Assembly (NCBI GenBank): GCA_005879655.1 | Contig: VBJK01000175.1 | Span: 4,028 to 40,333 of the forward strand | DNA: 36,306 bases | Origin: Chloroflexota bacterium | Lineage (GTDB): Bacteria; Chloroflexota; Ktedonobacteria; Ktedonobacterales; Ktedonobacteraceae | Reading direction: 5' to 3' | Shown: piece after piece, positions 17,197 through 25,456 of the stretch | Numbering within the stretch: position 1 is the stretch's first letter | How the letters are laid out: every line of letters begins with the position of its first letter | Position numbers and translations under genes: made by a program | The notes under the pieces: model-generated | Database searches by the model: none | The model's input: the letters and a program-made list of their open reading frames with translations, nothing else | Told to the model about the DNA's origin: nothing

Positions 17197-18680
17197 TCAT
17201 GCTCCCAGATTGCGCAATGCTGTTATCTGTACGAGATCCAGGTGCTGACGCAATGCCTCTGCCAAACGATCATACTCCTGTTGCCGACTGAAATGAGTCT
17301 GTTCTGAGTACAGCGGTTGATGGTACCGCCGTTTCGCCAGTGCCTCGACGATGCCATGTCTGAAGTGGTCATTCTCGAATAGCCCGTGCAGATAACTACC
17401 AGCGCACCAGCCATCGGTACTTAGCCAGCTCTCTGTCTGTCCAGTCTCTTGGAGAAAGACTGTATGTGTGTGGTGCTCGCTTGTATCTCTCGCTCTGGTC
17501 TGCCCCACGTGGATTTGGTAGACCTGCAAGTGCCGCTCGTCTAGATGTGCAAACAGTCCTCGCCGGACTTGGGGATTTATCTGCACCTGGCATTGTTTCG
17601 TCACTTTGTCATGTAGCGCTCCAAAGATCGTTTCTATAGGCAGCAGGCCCAGACCTACTTCGACTGTCCCTGCTTCTGTCTCGACCCCGCCCGGATCGCT
17701 CAAACGTTCTCCCAGCATCTGATAGCCCCCGCAGATACCGAGAATGGCACTGCCCTGTCTGGCAAAGCGGCGGATGCGTTGCGCGTGTCCTTGTCGCCAG
17801 AGCCAGGATGCCTGCCGATCATATGGACACGTATAAGTGGTTCTGCCGCTAATGCATCAAACTCGTCATAATTGCTCAGGTAGGGAAAGCGCAGGATAAC
17901 AACCTCTAATGGGGCAACAGCTCGCTGCTGGAGCAATGTCGCGCTACCATCCTCTAGTGGAACGGAATCCTCTTCTGCAATACGCAGATCTTGCAGGAAT
18001 GGGACTGTTCCCACAACAGGGAGACCACTACGCGTGGCGAGCAGACATTCCCCAGGTTGCCAGAGTGAGTACTCGCCACGAAATTTATTCACGATCAACC
18101 CTTTGACGCGCATGCGTTCTTCTGGCTGCAAGAGCAGTAACGTGCCCAGCATTGAGGCAAAAATTCCACCCTGGTTGATATCGCCCACTAATAGCACAGG
18201 AGCATCAGCCAGCTGAGCCACACGCATATTCACCAAATCATAGTGTGCCAGGTTCAGTTCGACTGGACTGCCAGCTCCTTCAAGAATGATGAAATCATAC
18301 TGCTGGCGAAGCGTGTTCAGGGCCTGTTGTACGATTTCAAGGAAGCCAGTACGACGCTGATAGTACTCCTGTGCTGCCATTGCTGCAAGGGGCCGTCCCA
18401 TCACAATCACTTGGCTACGCGAGTCGCTCTCAGGCTTGAGAAGAATGGGATTCATTGCAACGGTGGGTTCGACTCCGGCAGCTTCTGCCTGTGTTGCTTG
18501 TGCACGACCGATTTCACCTCCGTCTTTGGTGACGGCGGCATTGAGAGACATATTTTGCGCTTTAAAGGGTGCAACCCGATAGCCCTCTTGTGCAAAGATA
18601 CGACACAGCCCTGTCACCAGAGTGCTCTTGCCCACTGAGGATGCAGTTCCCTGAATCATCAGTGTTTTCGCCAGATTCAT
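17197..18680 (-). pseudogene. cobQ: Cobyric acid synthase, broken (CobQ)
   Basis: CobQ amidates four side chains of adenosylcobyrinic diamide using glutamine and ATP. The synthetase half is intact from ATG 18680 (behind GGAGG): GTASSVGKST loop (11-20), APFKAQNMSLNA, GEIGRAQ, ILEGAGSPVELNL, GGIFAS. It reads to NYDEFDALAAEPLIRV and then shifts frame, ending at 17700. The amidotransferase half resumes in another frame near 17820 (DRQASWLWRQGHAQRI) with the nucleophile Cys in ILGICGGYQMLGERL and the His in GSYLHGLFEN, and ends at 17197. Roughly 20 codons normally found between these parts, including the LPGSK-type loop, are absent. It is the last gene of the riboswitch-controlled unit. Confidence 0.8.
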
Positions 18681-18718
18681 AGAACTTCCTCCCTGATCTC
18701 TATCTGCCTGACTTCATG

Positions 18719-19393
18719 CTAGAACTCAATTCCTTTTTGTGCCTTGACATTGGCATGGTAATGATGTTTGACCTCAGTGACCTCAGAGACCGTATCGGCA
18801 TACTCCAGCAACTCCGGGGGAGCATAGCGGCCCGTTATCACCACATGCAGCCCTGCTGGACGCTGATCTAATGTGTCTCGTACTTCTTCCCAGGATAGCC
18901 AGCCATACTTGAGCACGTAGGTCATCTCATCCAGCACGATCAGGTCGTAGTCGCCAGAGAGCATCTTCTGACGACAGATCTGCCAGCCCTCGCGAGCCAG
19001 CATTTTATCCTTCTCGATGTCCTTAGAAAGCCAGGTAAAACCATCCCCTAGAGGGTGCATCTCAATACCGATTTTGCGTGCAGCTTTCTCTTCGCCCCAG
19101 TTGGCCGTCTTCGTTTTGATGAACTGAAGCATACATACGCGCAGTCCTTGTCCCCAGGCCCGCAGGAGTAATCCCATTGCTGCCGTCGTCTTCCCCTTGC
19201 CGTTGCCAGTATTGACAATTACTAACCCTTTTTTGATCGCTGTTTTGGCCCGCTGGCGGCGTGCCTCATGGTCGGCACGTTGGCGTGCTAGTCGTTCTTC
19301 TTCGCTGAGTGTAGGGTTCTCTTCTGGGTCCCCTTCATCTTGGTGTTGCTCGTGCTCATCATTCGGCTCGTTGGCCTGTTCTTGTATTGACAT
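18719..19393 (-). CDS. cobO: Cob(I)alamin adenosyltransferase, CobO/BtuR type
   Basis: Transfers the adenosyl group of ATP to Co(I) of corrinoids, making adenosylcobalamin or its precursors. Family features: P-loop NTGNGKGKTTA (61-71), CMLQFIKTK, GDGFTWLSKD, DLIVLDEMTYVLKYGW, HVVITGR, and an end at VKHHYHANVKAQKGIEF. The first 50 residues are an unusual acidic, Gln/Glu-rich and then basic extension before the conserved KGLVIVNTG; such tails occur in this family but are poorly conserved. ATG 19393 has AAAGGA upstream. It lies 57 bases after the BtuF-like gene and 38 bases before cobQ. Confidence 0.95.
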   Translation of the reverse strand: MSIQEQANEPNDEHEQHQDEGDPEENPTLSEEERLARQRADHEARRQRAKTAIKKGLVIVNTGNGKGKTTAAMGLLLRAWGQGLRVCMLQFIKTKTANWGEEKAARKIGIEMHPLGDGFTWLSKDIEKDKMLAREGWQICRQKMLSGDYDLIVLDEMTYVLKYGWLSWEEVRDTLDQRPAGLHVVITGRYAPPELLEYADTVSEVTEVKHHYHANVKAQKGIEF

Positions 19394-19450
19394 GAGATAT
19401 TCCTTTCTTTATTGATCTTCTCGACCTTGCTCGTTATTGGCGAGGCGTCG

Positions 19451-20437
19451 CTAACAATAAGCGGGCAAAGCCGCGGAAAACTTCTCAGGATGAACAATCT
19501 GTGCGATACAGCGCAGTCCCTCCACCAGTCGCGGCCCCGGACGCTGGACGATAGCGACAGCAATATGGTACACATGGTGTGCTTTTATGGCGTTAATCTT
19601 ACTCCAATTGGCACGAGTATAGACTTGCTTGACATCCCCACCATACTTAGGATCTTCCGTGAGAATGACGAACTGTGGATTGGCTATGATAATGGCCTCG
19701 TCTGTCACCTGTGGATAGCCACCATTGCTCTGATTGTTATGGAAGATATTGACGGCGTTGGCATCCTGTAGCAGATTGTCGCCGAAGGAACCTCCACCAA
19801 AGACGTATGGTTTACCCGGCGTACTATTATCGACCTCAAAAAAGACCGATGGCGCGGTGGTTCCCGCTACTGTCGTCTTGATCTCGTCAATTTGTTGCTG
19901 GAGATGTTGCACCAGAGTACTCGCAGTCTCCTGTGTCAAGGTCAGGCGTCCTACCAGTAATATTTGTTGTAGCGTTTGCGAAAAATTGCTCAATGGCAGG
20001 TCAACGACCTTCAAGCCGAGTTGTTTGAGTTGGCTATCATACTGTTTGGTCTCGGCTCCCCAACTCAAGAGCAGGTCAGGTTTCAATGCCACAATCTGCT
20101 CGACATTGTACGCACCAGCGGCATTGGAAACTTTTGGCAGCGAGGCCAGAGCTGACGGATAATCTGTGTTATAGTCTACACCCACCATGCGACGTTCAAG
20201 ATGCAAAGCTGCGAGAATCTCACTCATATTTGGAACAAGCGAGACGATCCGTTGCGGGGCCGTTGTGGGGAAAACAATTGGTGTCCCATATGCATCGGCG
20301 GTAGTAGTCGGTGCCGTGGTTGGCTGTACATTCGTTGCTGGCGTAGGCGCAGTAGCCTCACCACATGCAGTCAATCCGCAAAGAAGAGATACAAGTAGAA
20401 GAAGTAATGCATAAGAGGAGAAAATACAGTTTTTCAT
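19451..20437 (-). CDS. BtuF-like corrinoid-binding lipoprotein
   Basis: Periplasmic-binding-type protein that delivers a corrinoid to an ABC importer. ATG 20437 has a strong GGAGG six bases upstream. A lipoprotein signal peptide ends in the lipobox GLTAC (Cys at 25), followed by a Pro/Thr linker. The binding domain shows RIVSLVPNMSEILAAL, VEQIVALKPDLLLSWG, VFGGGSFGDNLLQ and NPQFVILTEDP. The position directly behind a cobalamin riboswitch supports vitamin B12 rather than siderophore as the ligand. No permease or ATPase gene follows, so the importer core must be encoded elsewhere. An alternative start 14 codons upstream lacks a ribosome site. Confidence 0.88.
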   Translation of the reverse strand: MKNCIFSSYALLLLLVSLLCGLTACGEATAPTPATNVQPTTAPTTTADAYGTPIVFPTTAPQRIVSLVPNMSEILAALHLERRMVGVDYNTDYPSALASLPKVSNAAGAYNVEQIVALKPDLLLSWGAETKQYDSQLKQLGLKVVDLPLSNFSQTLQQILLVGRLTLTQETASTLVQHLQQQIDEIKTTVAGTTAPSVFFEVDNSTPGKPYVFGGGSFGDNLLQDANAVNIFHNNQSNGGYPQVTDEAIIIANPQFVILTEDPKYGGDVKQVYTRANWSKINAIKAHHVYHIAVAIVQRPGPRLVEGLRCIAQIVHPEKFSAALPAYC

Positions 20438-20573
20438 CGACACCTCCGAAAAACTCTTATGCTCGCCGTTCCCAGGCACAAAATGGAGGGGTCAACCAAG
20501 AGCAAAAAAAGAGACCAGATGATCATGAGGCACTCGCTCCTTTGACGCGAAGGATCGTGAGCAAACTACACCA

Positions 20574-20755
20574 GGTAGGTCTCCTGACTTCTGGCTACGT
20601 GCGCAACTCATCTTGCCTTCCCGCCCAAGATAGAACAGTGGCGATCCCTCACGCCGTGAGGAGATGAGTTGCTTGCCAGTTACAGTAGCGCGACTGTGTT
20701 GGATTTGCACCAACTTCCCTGTTACACTCAGGCCCGTAGCCTGAGTCACCTAGCG
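20574..20755 (-). ncRNA. Cobalamin riboswitch
   Basis: Read on the minus strand, all parts of the cobalamin aptamer are present in order. P1 is TAGGT (about 20752) with ACCTA (about 20577). A CTCAGGC/GCCTGAG stem follows, then AACAGGGAA, GGTGCAAATCC and GCTACTGTAA. A long stem GCAACTCATC/GATGAGTTGC encloses GCCACTG. The B12 box AGTCAGGAGACCTACC is at 20574-20589. It lies between a strong promoter (20785-20814) and the BtuF-like ATG at 20437. The 137-base expression platform has no stem directly followed by a T-run, so control may be at translation: the GGAGG at the start could be hidden. Confidence 0.95.
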
Positions 20756-20784
20756 AGAACAACACTCTCTCGTATTATTTACGC

Positions 20785-20814
20785 AGTATATCCGTAAGCT
20801 CACGGCATTGTCAA
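20785..20814 (-). promoter_or_regulatory. Promoter of the cobalamin riboswitch operon
   Basis: Minus strand TTGACA (20809-20814, consensus), 18-base spacer, TATACT (20785-20790). Transcription would start at about 20778, some 25 bases before the aptamer. Confidence 0.75.
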
Positions 20815-20907
20815 ACGCCCATGCAGTCTTGGAAGCCTTTCTTATGATACAATCACGCCATGATAGCTGAAACATGGGCTAGACAGATCAGATAAAAAGG
20901 AGCCGAT

Positions 20908-21852
20908 ATGCGTATTATTTCCCTCTTAGCCAGTGCAACAGAGATGATCGCGGCACTTGGTTGTCTCGATCAGCTGGTCGGGCGCTCTCACGAATGCGAT
21001 TATCCTGCGGAGGTAAGAGCTTTGCCCGTGGTGAGTACAGTCGAGATAGATATCACTGCAACCAGCGCCGAGATTGATGCACAGGTCAAACAACGCACAC
21101 AACGGCAGTACGAAGCAGAGGACCCGGCTCTAAAAGCGCTGAGCATCTATGCAATAGATGTCACCAAGTTGCAAGAGTTGCACCCAGATGTCATCATCAC
21201 ACAGACCCAGTGTGAAGTCTGCGCCGTCAGCGAACGAGATGTGACTCAGGCCATTGCGCAGCTTACGGATCTAGAGCCACGTATCGTCTCTCTCTGTCCC
21301 TACCGGCTTCAGGATATCTGGGAAGATATATTGCGTGTAGGCGTGGTGCTGGACAAGCGTGATCAGGCGCAAGCTCTTGTAGAGAACTGCCAACAACGGC
21401 TTACAGCGCTGGCGACTCGTACATCTGCATTCGGCTCCAAACCACGTGTTGCGATACTGGAGTGGCTTGACCCCTTAATGGCAACAGGCAACTGGACCCC
21501 TGAACTAGTAGCTTACGCCGGAGGCGAGAATATCTTCGGCGAGATTGGACGGCACTCAACCTGGCTGACCTGGCAGGAACTACAAGCCGCAGACCCGGAT
21601 GTGATCATACTCGCTCCTTGTGGCTACTCAATTGAGCGTACGCTACTCGATGTCCCAATCCTGCAAAAGCATCCCGCGTGGGCTACGTTGAAAGCCGTGC
21701 GGGATGGCAGGGTCTTTGCAATAGATGGCAACCAGTATCTGAATCGATCCGGGCCGCGATTGGTTGAATCGGCAGAACTGCTCGCATATGTAATCTGGGA
21801 TGAGCAGTTAGGTCTTTCTGTCGATCACAACGGTTGGAGGCACGTTCAGTAA
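20908..21852 (+). CDS. Cobalamin-binding-type protein, BtuF fold without signal peptide
   Basis: A 314-residue member of the substrate-binding fold (RIISLLASATEMIAALGCLD, VGRSHECDYP, LHPDVIITQTQCEVCAVS, AGGENIFGE, ADPDVIILAPCG, NRSGPRLVESAELLAY). It begins directly with the first strand, with no signal peptide or lipobox, so it should be cytoplasmic. The HECDYP and QCEVCAVS motifs are typical of the 'cobalamin-binding protein' branch whose exact role is unsettled. ATG 20908 has AAGGAG six bases upstream. It is transcribed away from the riboswitch operon and shares its intergenic region, so co-regulation is plausible, but no second riboswitch is seen on the plus strand. Confidence 0.85.
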   Translation: MRIISLLASATEMIAALGCLDQLVGRSHECDYPAEVRALPVVSTVEIDITATSAEIDAQVKQRTQRQYEAEDPALKALSIYAIDVTKLQELHPDVIITQTQCEVCAVSERDVTQAIAQLTDLEPRIVSLCPYRLQDIWEDILRVGVVLDKRDQAQALVENCQQRLTALATRTSAFGSKPRVAILEWLDPLMATGNWTPELVAYAGGENIFGEIGRHSTWLTWQELQAADPDVIILAPCGYSIERTLLDVPILQKHPAWATLKAVRDGRVFAIDGNQYLNRSGPRLVESAELLAYVIWDEQLGLSVDHNGWRHVQ

Positions 21853-21971
21853 AGTGCCTCTTTGCTAGAGACTTACGCGCATCGCACCGTTACTTTTTTG
21901 GCTGGTAGTAAAGTATGACAACGCCAGAAGGAAGTATCTCGGTCCTTAAAAGTTTCAGATCAGTCTTGTGC

Positions 21972-22847
21972 TTATTGTTGCTTTTGTCCCCATACAGTAT
22001 AGAAGGTCCAGAAAGCGCAAAAGTCGTCGGCCAATAGTTCGATCTCGATATCTCGATGCAGTTGTTCTAGTTCCTCTTCTTTAGCAGCACCTACCTCTAC
22101 CATAAAGGAATGCGTCAACCGGAAGAAAATCTGAAGATCTTGAGCAACAGCGGCATGGGCAGGTGTGCCTGCTGACCAGTCAACGATAGAGGCATGTTTC
22201 TGGATATTTTGGTATCCTGCTTTGCGCATAAAATACGGTAGCCTTGGAGGAAGAGCAATTGAACGCCCTGTGGGGGAAAATGAGAGACCACCCAGCTTGA
22301 CTGCTTGCAAAAGGATGGCCATCATGCGTTCAAAGGCAGGACTTGTTGTCACACTATCATCCTCGACCTCGGTCAGTCGGACGAAGCCGTCAGGTCGCGT
22401 AATGCGAAAGAGTTCTTGCATTACCTGTGGCCAGGCAGTTTGCCCAATGACAATCAAAAAGCGCGCGTTGACCAGATCAAAGAAGTTATCGGGGTAATCA
22501 AGTGGATCGAGAGCATTCATCACGCGAAAGCTGGCATTCTCTAATCTCCCTACCTGCGCCTGCGTTCTGGCATAATCGATCATATTGGCGTCTATATCGA
22601 AGCCCATCACTTGCAGATGAGGATAGGCCCGTGCCATTTCCAGAACCCATCCTCCAGAACCGCAAGTGGCATCCAGAACGCGCTGCAATGGCTCCACAAA
22701 AGCCGCCTGATCTGTGTGCTCAGGCAACAGACCCCCTAACGCCTTTGAAAGCACACGCTCTTGCTCGACGAGGCGGGCCAGTTCCGCTTCGCTATCCTTG
22801 ATGAAATAATGATTGCCGCGATTCTCAGATTCTGGTGCTGTAGTCAT
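21972..22847 (-). CDS. Class I SAM-dependent methyltransferase
   Basis: A 291-residue soluble enzyme with a Rossmann methyltransferase fold. Motif I is VLDATCGSGGWVLEMA (about 57-72), motif II contains VMGFDIDANMIDYAR with the acidic ribose-binding residue, ASFRVMNALDPLDYPDNFFDLV follows, and post-motif residues are LFRITRPDGFVRLTEVE. The substrate cannot be predicted; the C-terminal half (MRKAGYQNIQKHAS, HSFMVEVG) resembles small-molecule methyltransferases. ATG 22847 has AAAGG upstream. It lies 81 bases after the XRE-GAF regulator on the same strand and may be expressed with it. Confidence 0.85.
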   Translation of the reverse strand: MTTAPESENRGNHYFIKDSEAELARLVEQERVLSKALGGLLPEHTDQAAFVEPLQRVLDATCGSGGWVLEMARAYPHLQVMGFDIDANMIDYARTQAQVGRLENASFRVMNALDPLDYPDNFFDLVNARFLIVIGQTAWPQVMQELFRITRPDGFVRLTEVEDDSVTTSPAFERMMAILLQAVKLGGLSFSPTGRSIALPPRLPYFMRKAGYQNIQKHASIVDWSAGTPAHAAVAQDLQIFFRLTHSFMVEVGAAKEEELEQLHRDIEIELLADDFCAFWTFYTVWGQKQQ

Positions 22848-22928
22848 GAATGTTGCCTTTCTGTACTGCCTAATGGGAATGAATCGTGCACATTCCGGTC
22901 GTTGTAGCTCTTATGAGGATGATCCTTC

Positions 22929-24005
22929 TCATCGGGGGGACACGGACTTTGCAGGTTCGTGAGCTTGTGTATCATTCTCTTCAGAGCCATGGCTGTAATA
23001 CGCAAGCAAAAGCGTTTCGATCTGTTGCCATGCGATCTTTTCCGCCTGCATGCGCGAAAGAGGGCGCTCAGTGTAAAGAGACTCCTTCATCAAAGCAATC
23101 ACTCGCGATTGGAAAGTGGCGAGATATTGCTCCTGAGCCTTGAACGTGGGCATAACTCGCAATTGGATAAGGGAAACGTCATAGAAGTCCGCTTCTGCCA
23201 ATGCCAGAGCGATCAGGTTGGTGTAGACTTGCAGGAGGTTCATCAACTCATCGGCCTCAAATGTGCCGACCCCAGTGCTTGAGAACAGGACACAGCCAGC
23301 AATGTGACTATGCCACATGATGGGGCAAGCAGCTGCACTTATCTCGTGTTCGTCTCGCAAGTATGGCAGAAACGTGGGGTCAACTCTCAGGTCTCTCACC
23401 TGATGACTACGCGCTGTAGTGACGGTATAACCGACCAGAGTATCTGCGCCTAAGAACCGAGCCTGTTCTTCTACATTTTCGTGCCAGGGGTGTGTGCCCA
23501 ATGCTACTGTCTCGCGCAGGCTGTAAATAATGCCATCCTCTTTTGGGGGCATGCAAAGGACAATAGTAATCTTTAGGCCCACACCATTTGTAGCTAAGTG
23601 CAAGAGTGCATGTTGCAGGATCTGCTGCATCATCACCCACGAAACTTGGTGAGGGGCATCGGTAGCGCGAGTGGCAAGAATCCTGTTGAAGAATTGAAAA
23701 GGAAGTGAGAACCTCACGTTTTCCTGTATTGACTCATCAATTAAGTCCTCCTGTATCAGTTCATCAGAGTGAGAGAAGGGAAATTCTTGCGCAATACTAG
23801 CTTGGAATGCGACTTTATGCTCATCAGGTATGGCCAGCACAAGGGGACGGAGATAGCGTGGTCGAGGAGATGATTCGCCGCTGGCCCAACGACTAAGTGT
23901 GACGGTAGTCACGCCTATTGCCTTAGCTATACGCTCACGCTCACCGCGTATATGAATGATCGTATCAAGCAATTCCCGCCAGTAGACTCTCTCACGCATA
24001 TTCAT
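22929..24005 (-). CDS. XRE-type HTH regulator with GAF-like sensor domain
   Basis: The N-terminal helix-turn-helix is RERIAKAIGVTTVTLSRWASGESSPRPRYL (given here only as a region, about residues 22-52; key part AIGVTTVTLSRWASG). The middle, about residues 115-275, reads as a GAF-type domain: ITIVLCMPP, RETVALGTHPW, GADTLVGYTV, ISAAACPIMWHSHIAGCVLF, ELMNLLQVYTNLIALAL. A helical tail of about 80 residues follows. GAF domains bind small ligands or light-sensing cofactors; the signal here is unknown. The leader carries a consensus promoter and a tandem 14-bp repeat next to the start, fitting autoregulation. ATG 24005 is used; a second ATG two codons later is possible. Confidence 0.8.
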   Translation of the reverse strand: MNMRERVYWRELLDTIIHIRGERERIAKAIGVTTVTLSRWASGESSPRPRYLRPLVLAIPDEHKVAFQASIAQEFPFSHSDELIQEDLIDESIQENVRFSLPFQFFNRILATRATDAPHQVSWVMMQQILQHALLHLATNGVGLKITIVLCMPPKEDGIIYSLRETVALGTHPWHENVEEQARFLGADTLVGYTVTTARSHQVRDLRVDPTFLPYLRDEHEISAAACPIMWHSHIAGCVLFSSTGVGTFEADELMNLLQVYTNLIALALAEADFYDVSLIQLRVMPTFKAQEQYLATFQSRVIALMKESLYTERPLSRMQAEKIAWQQIETLLLAYYSHGSEENDTQAHEPAKSVSPR

Positions 24006-24020
24006 GCAATCTCTTATTTC

Positions 24021-24048
24021 AATATAGTAGACAAAATATAGTAGACAA
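24021..24048. repeat. Tandem 14-bp repeat in the leader of the XRE-GAF gene
   Basis: Two perfect direct copies of AATATAGTAGACAA (24021-24034 and 24035-24048; minus strand TTGTCTACTATATT). They lie between the promoter start site (about 24056) and the ATG at 24005. Placement and perfect repetition suggest an operator for the gene's own product. The repeat also forms a second, weaker promoter-like pair (TTGTCT, 16 bases, TATATT). Confidence 0.6.
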
Positions 24049-24062
24049 GGGCCATTTTTCTT

Positions 24063-24091
24063 AGTATAACAGAGGAAGAGTACAATGTCAA
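24063..24091 (-). promoter_or_regulatory. Promoter of the XRE-GAF regulator
   Basis: Minus strand TTGACA (24086-24091, consensus), 17-base spacer, TATACT (24063-24068). Predicted start at about 24056, just upstream of the tandem 14-bp repeat. Confidence 0.7.
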
Positions 24092-24480
24092 TTGTCTAGC
24101 ACACAAAACGTCAACAATGAAGTTACAATTCAGGCAAATGTTTTTCATTTCGTTTTTTCCATGCAAAAACATAATGATAAGCAGTTAAATGTTTCCTCTC
24201 TGTTTTATCCTTTACATTGGTAAATATAATACTATTATCTGTACTGCCTATATATCCCGTCGCTTTACGAACTGGATTGCGTTCACTCCCAACGACAATC
24301 ACTCATCTGGTCGCTCACGATTAGCCATGCCCAGTTGGGCAACCTTGCCGCTTTGTGCAGAAAAGCCCTACCCTGAACTCGCCACCGCTCACCAATTGAG
24401 CTATAATAGACACGTGCGATCTCATCGTCTCACAAAACAGAAAGCGATGCACAGCCCATTTTTTCGTGCAGGAGGCCCTC
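24092..24480. promoter_or_regulatory. Divergent intergenic region; candidate promoter of the hydrolase
   Basis: AT-rich left part. On the plus strand TTTACA (24211-24216), a 16-base spacer and TATTAT (24233-24238) form a fair promoter 240 bases before the hydrolase ATG. A perfect TATAAT at 24402-24407 without a good -35 is a second option closer to the gene. A long plus-strand frame through this region overlaps the hydrolase in another frame, shows no family features and is not taken as a gene. Confidence 0.4.
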
Positions 24481-25290
24481 ATGAACCGCAGCGATGTCTC
24501 ATTCTATTCACAAGGCACACGTTGTGCAGCATGGCTTTACCGACCGGACGGAACGGGGCCACATCCATGTATTATCCTGGCGCACGGCTTCGGTGCTACA
24601 CGAGATATGCTGCTAGATGTCTATGCGGAACGTTTCGTGAAGATTGGCTTGGCGGCACTAGTCTTCGATTATCGCCACTTTGGAGATCGTATCGCCTTAT
24701 GGGGAAGTTCTCTCTCCGGTGGCCACGTTATTACGACGGCGGCACGCGAGCAATGCATTGCAGCAGTAGTGGCCCAGATCCCCTTTACCGATGGACTGAC
24801 AACGATCCTACCGCAGGGCATGACCCGCTCGTTACGCTTAACAGTTGCGGGGTTACGCGATGTCTTCCAGCAACTGCTGCGCAAGCCACCCTATTACATC
24901 ACCGCCGTCGCTGAACCAGAAGGACCACTCGCACCACTGGCGACCTCCGGCGCACTAAAAGGCTACAAGGCAATCTTGCCCCCCAACTATGACAAACCTA
25001 ATCATGTTGCCGCACGAGTACTACTACACATCGTCACTTATCGCCCCATCACGCTAGCATCGCGCGTGTCCTGTCCTCTGCTCATGTGCATCTGTGATCG
25101 TGATCTGGTGACATCACCGCAGGCAGCACTCAAAGCCGCTCAAGCCGCACCAAATTGTGAGATACGCCACTATGATGGTGATCACTTTGATATCTATAGC
25201 GGAGCGTTATTTGAGTCGGCGGTAAAAGATCAGTGCGACTTTCTTGTGAAGCATTTGTCGCTTACACCGGTAAATCCCCCAAATCCTTGA
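24481..25290 (+). CDS. Alpha/beta hydrolase, apparently missing an internal block
   Basis: Serine-hydrolase fold: CIILAHGFGATRDMLL (oxyanion HGFG, about 35-38), nucleophile elbow ALWGSSLSGGHV (Ser about 77), acid in CICDRDLVTSP and His in DGDHFDIYSG. ATG 24481 has AGGAGG five bases upstream, giving 269 residues. Relatives have some 35-40 residues (a 'SEGxPR...DPxR' segment with a helix) between the FDYRHFG strand and RIALWG; here FGD at 69 is joined directly to RIALWG at 70 (junction near 24688). The reading frame stays open, so a protein is made, but a cap-side helix and a core beta-alpha unit are lost. It may therefore be inactive, or the gap may be an assembly fault. Substrate unknown. Confidence 0.75.
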   Translation: MNRSDVSFYSQGTRCAAWLYRPDGTGPHPCIILAHGFGATRDMLLDVYAERFVKIGLAALVFDYRHFGDRIALWGSSLSGGHVITTAAREQCIAAVVAQIPFTDGLTTILPQGMTRSLRLTVAGLRDVFQQLLRKPPYYITAVAEPEGPLAPLATSGALKGYKAILPPNYDKPNHVAARVLLHIVTYRPITLASRVSCPLLMCICDRDLVTSPQAALKAAQAAPNCEIRHYDGDHFDIYSGALFESAVKDQCDFLVKHLSLTPVNPPNP

Positions 25291-25456
25291 TACGTTGAAT
25301 TTCATCCAAGCGGGTGACTTCCTACACATTGTATAATTTCTGCGGGCGCAGTGGTGAGAAGTGGTTCAGTTGTAACACGAAGTCTGCTTGCTGACGTTCT
25401 AATAATAGAGGGGACGGATGTATATTCAACAGCAGCTTATTAAGGAGTGAGCAATA
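25291..25456 (+). promoter_or_regulatory. Upstream region of the MurA-type gene
   Basis: A perfect TATAAT lies at 25332-25337, about 120 bases upstream of the ATG, but no good -35 hexamer is found at 15-19 bases. TCTAATAATAG near 25400 is another AT-rich candidate. The ribosome site is AAGGAG ten bases before the ATG. Confidence 0.3.

Noticed and set aside
17197..18680. Programmed frameshift making full-length CobQ
   Set aside because: The block between the two halves is missing as well as the frame being changed, so a frameshift alone would not give a normal protein. The same argument applies to prmC and lepB copy 2.
20490..20573. Intrinsic terminator as riboswitch expression platform
   Set aside because: An imperfect stem (CTCGCTCCTT with AAGGATCGTGAG) is about 20 bases away from the T-run, too far for a standard terminator.
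24387..24401. tRNA-like D-arm on the minus strand (GCTC-AATTGGT-GAGC, preceded by TA)
   Set aside because: No anticodon stem, T-arm or acceptor stem follows at the right distances; probably chance.
24189..24914. Plus-strand 241-residue ORF overlapping the hydrolase
   Set aside because: Cys/Arg/His-rich shadow composition, overlaps a gene with clear catalytic motifs and a better ribosome site.
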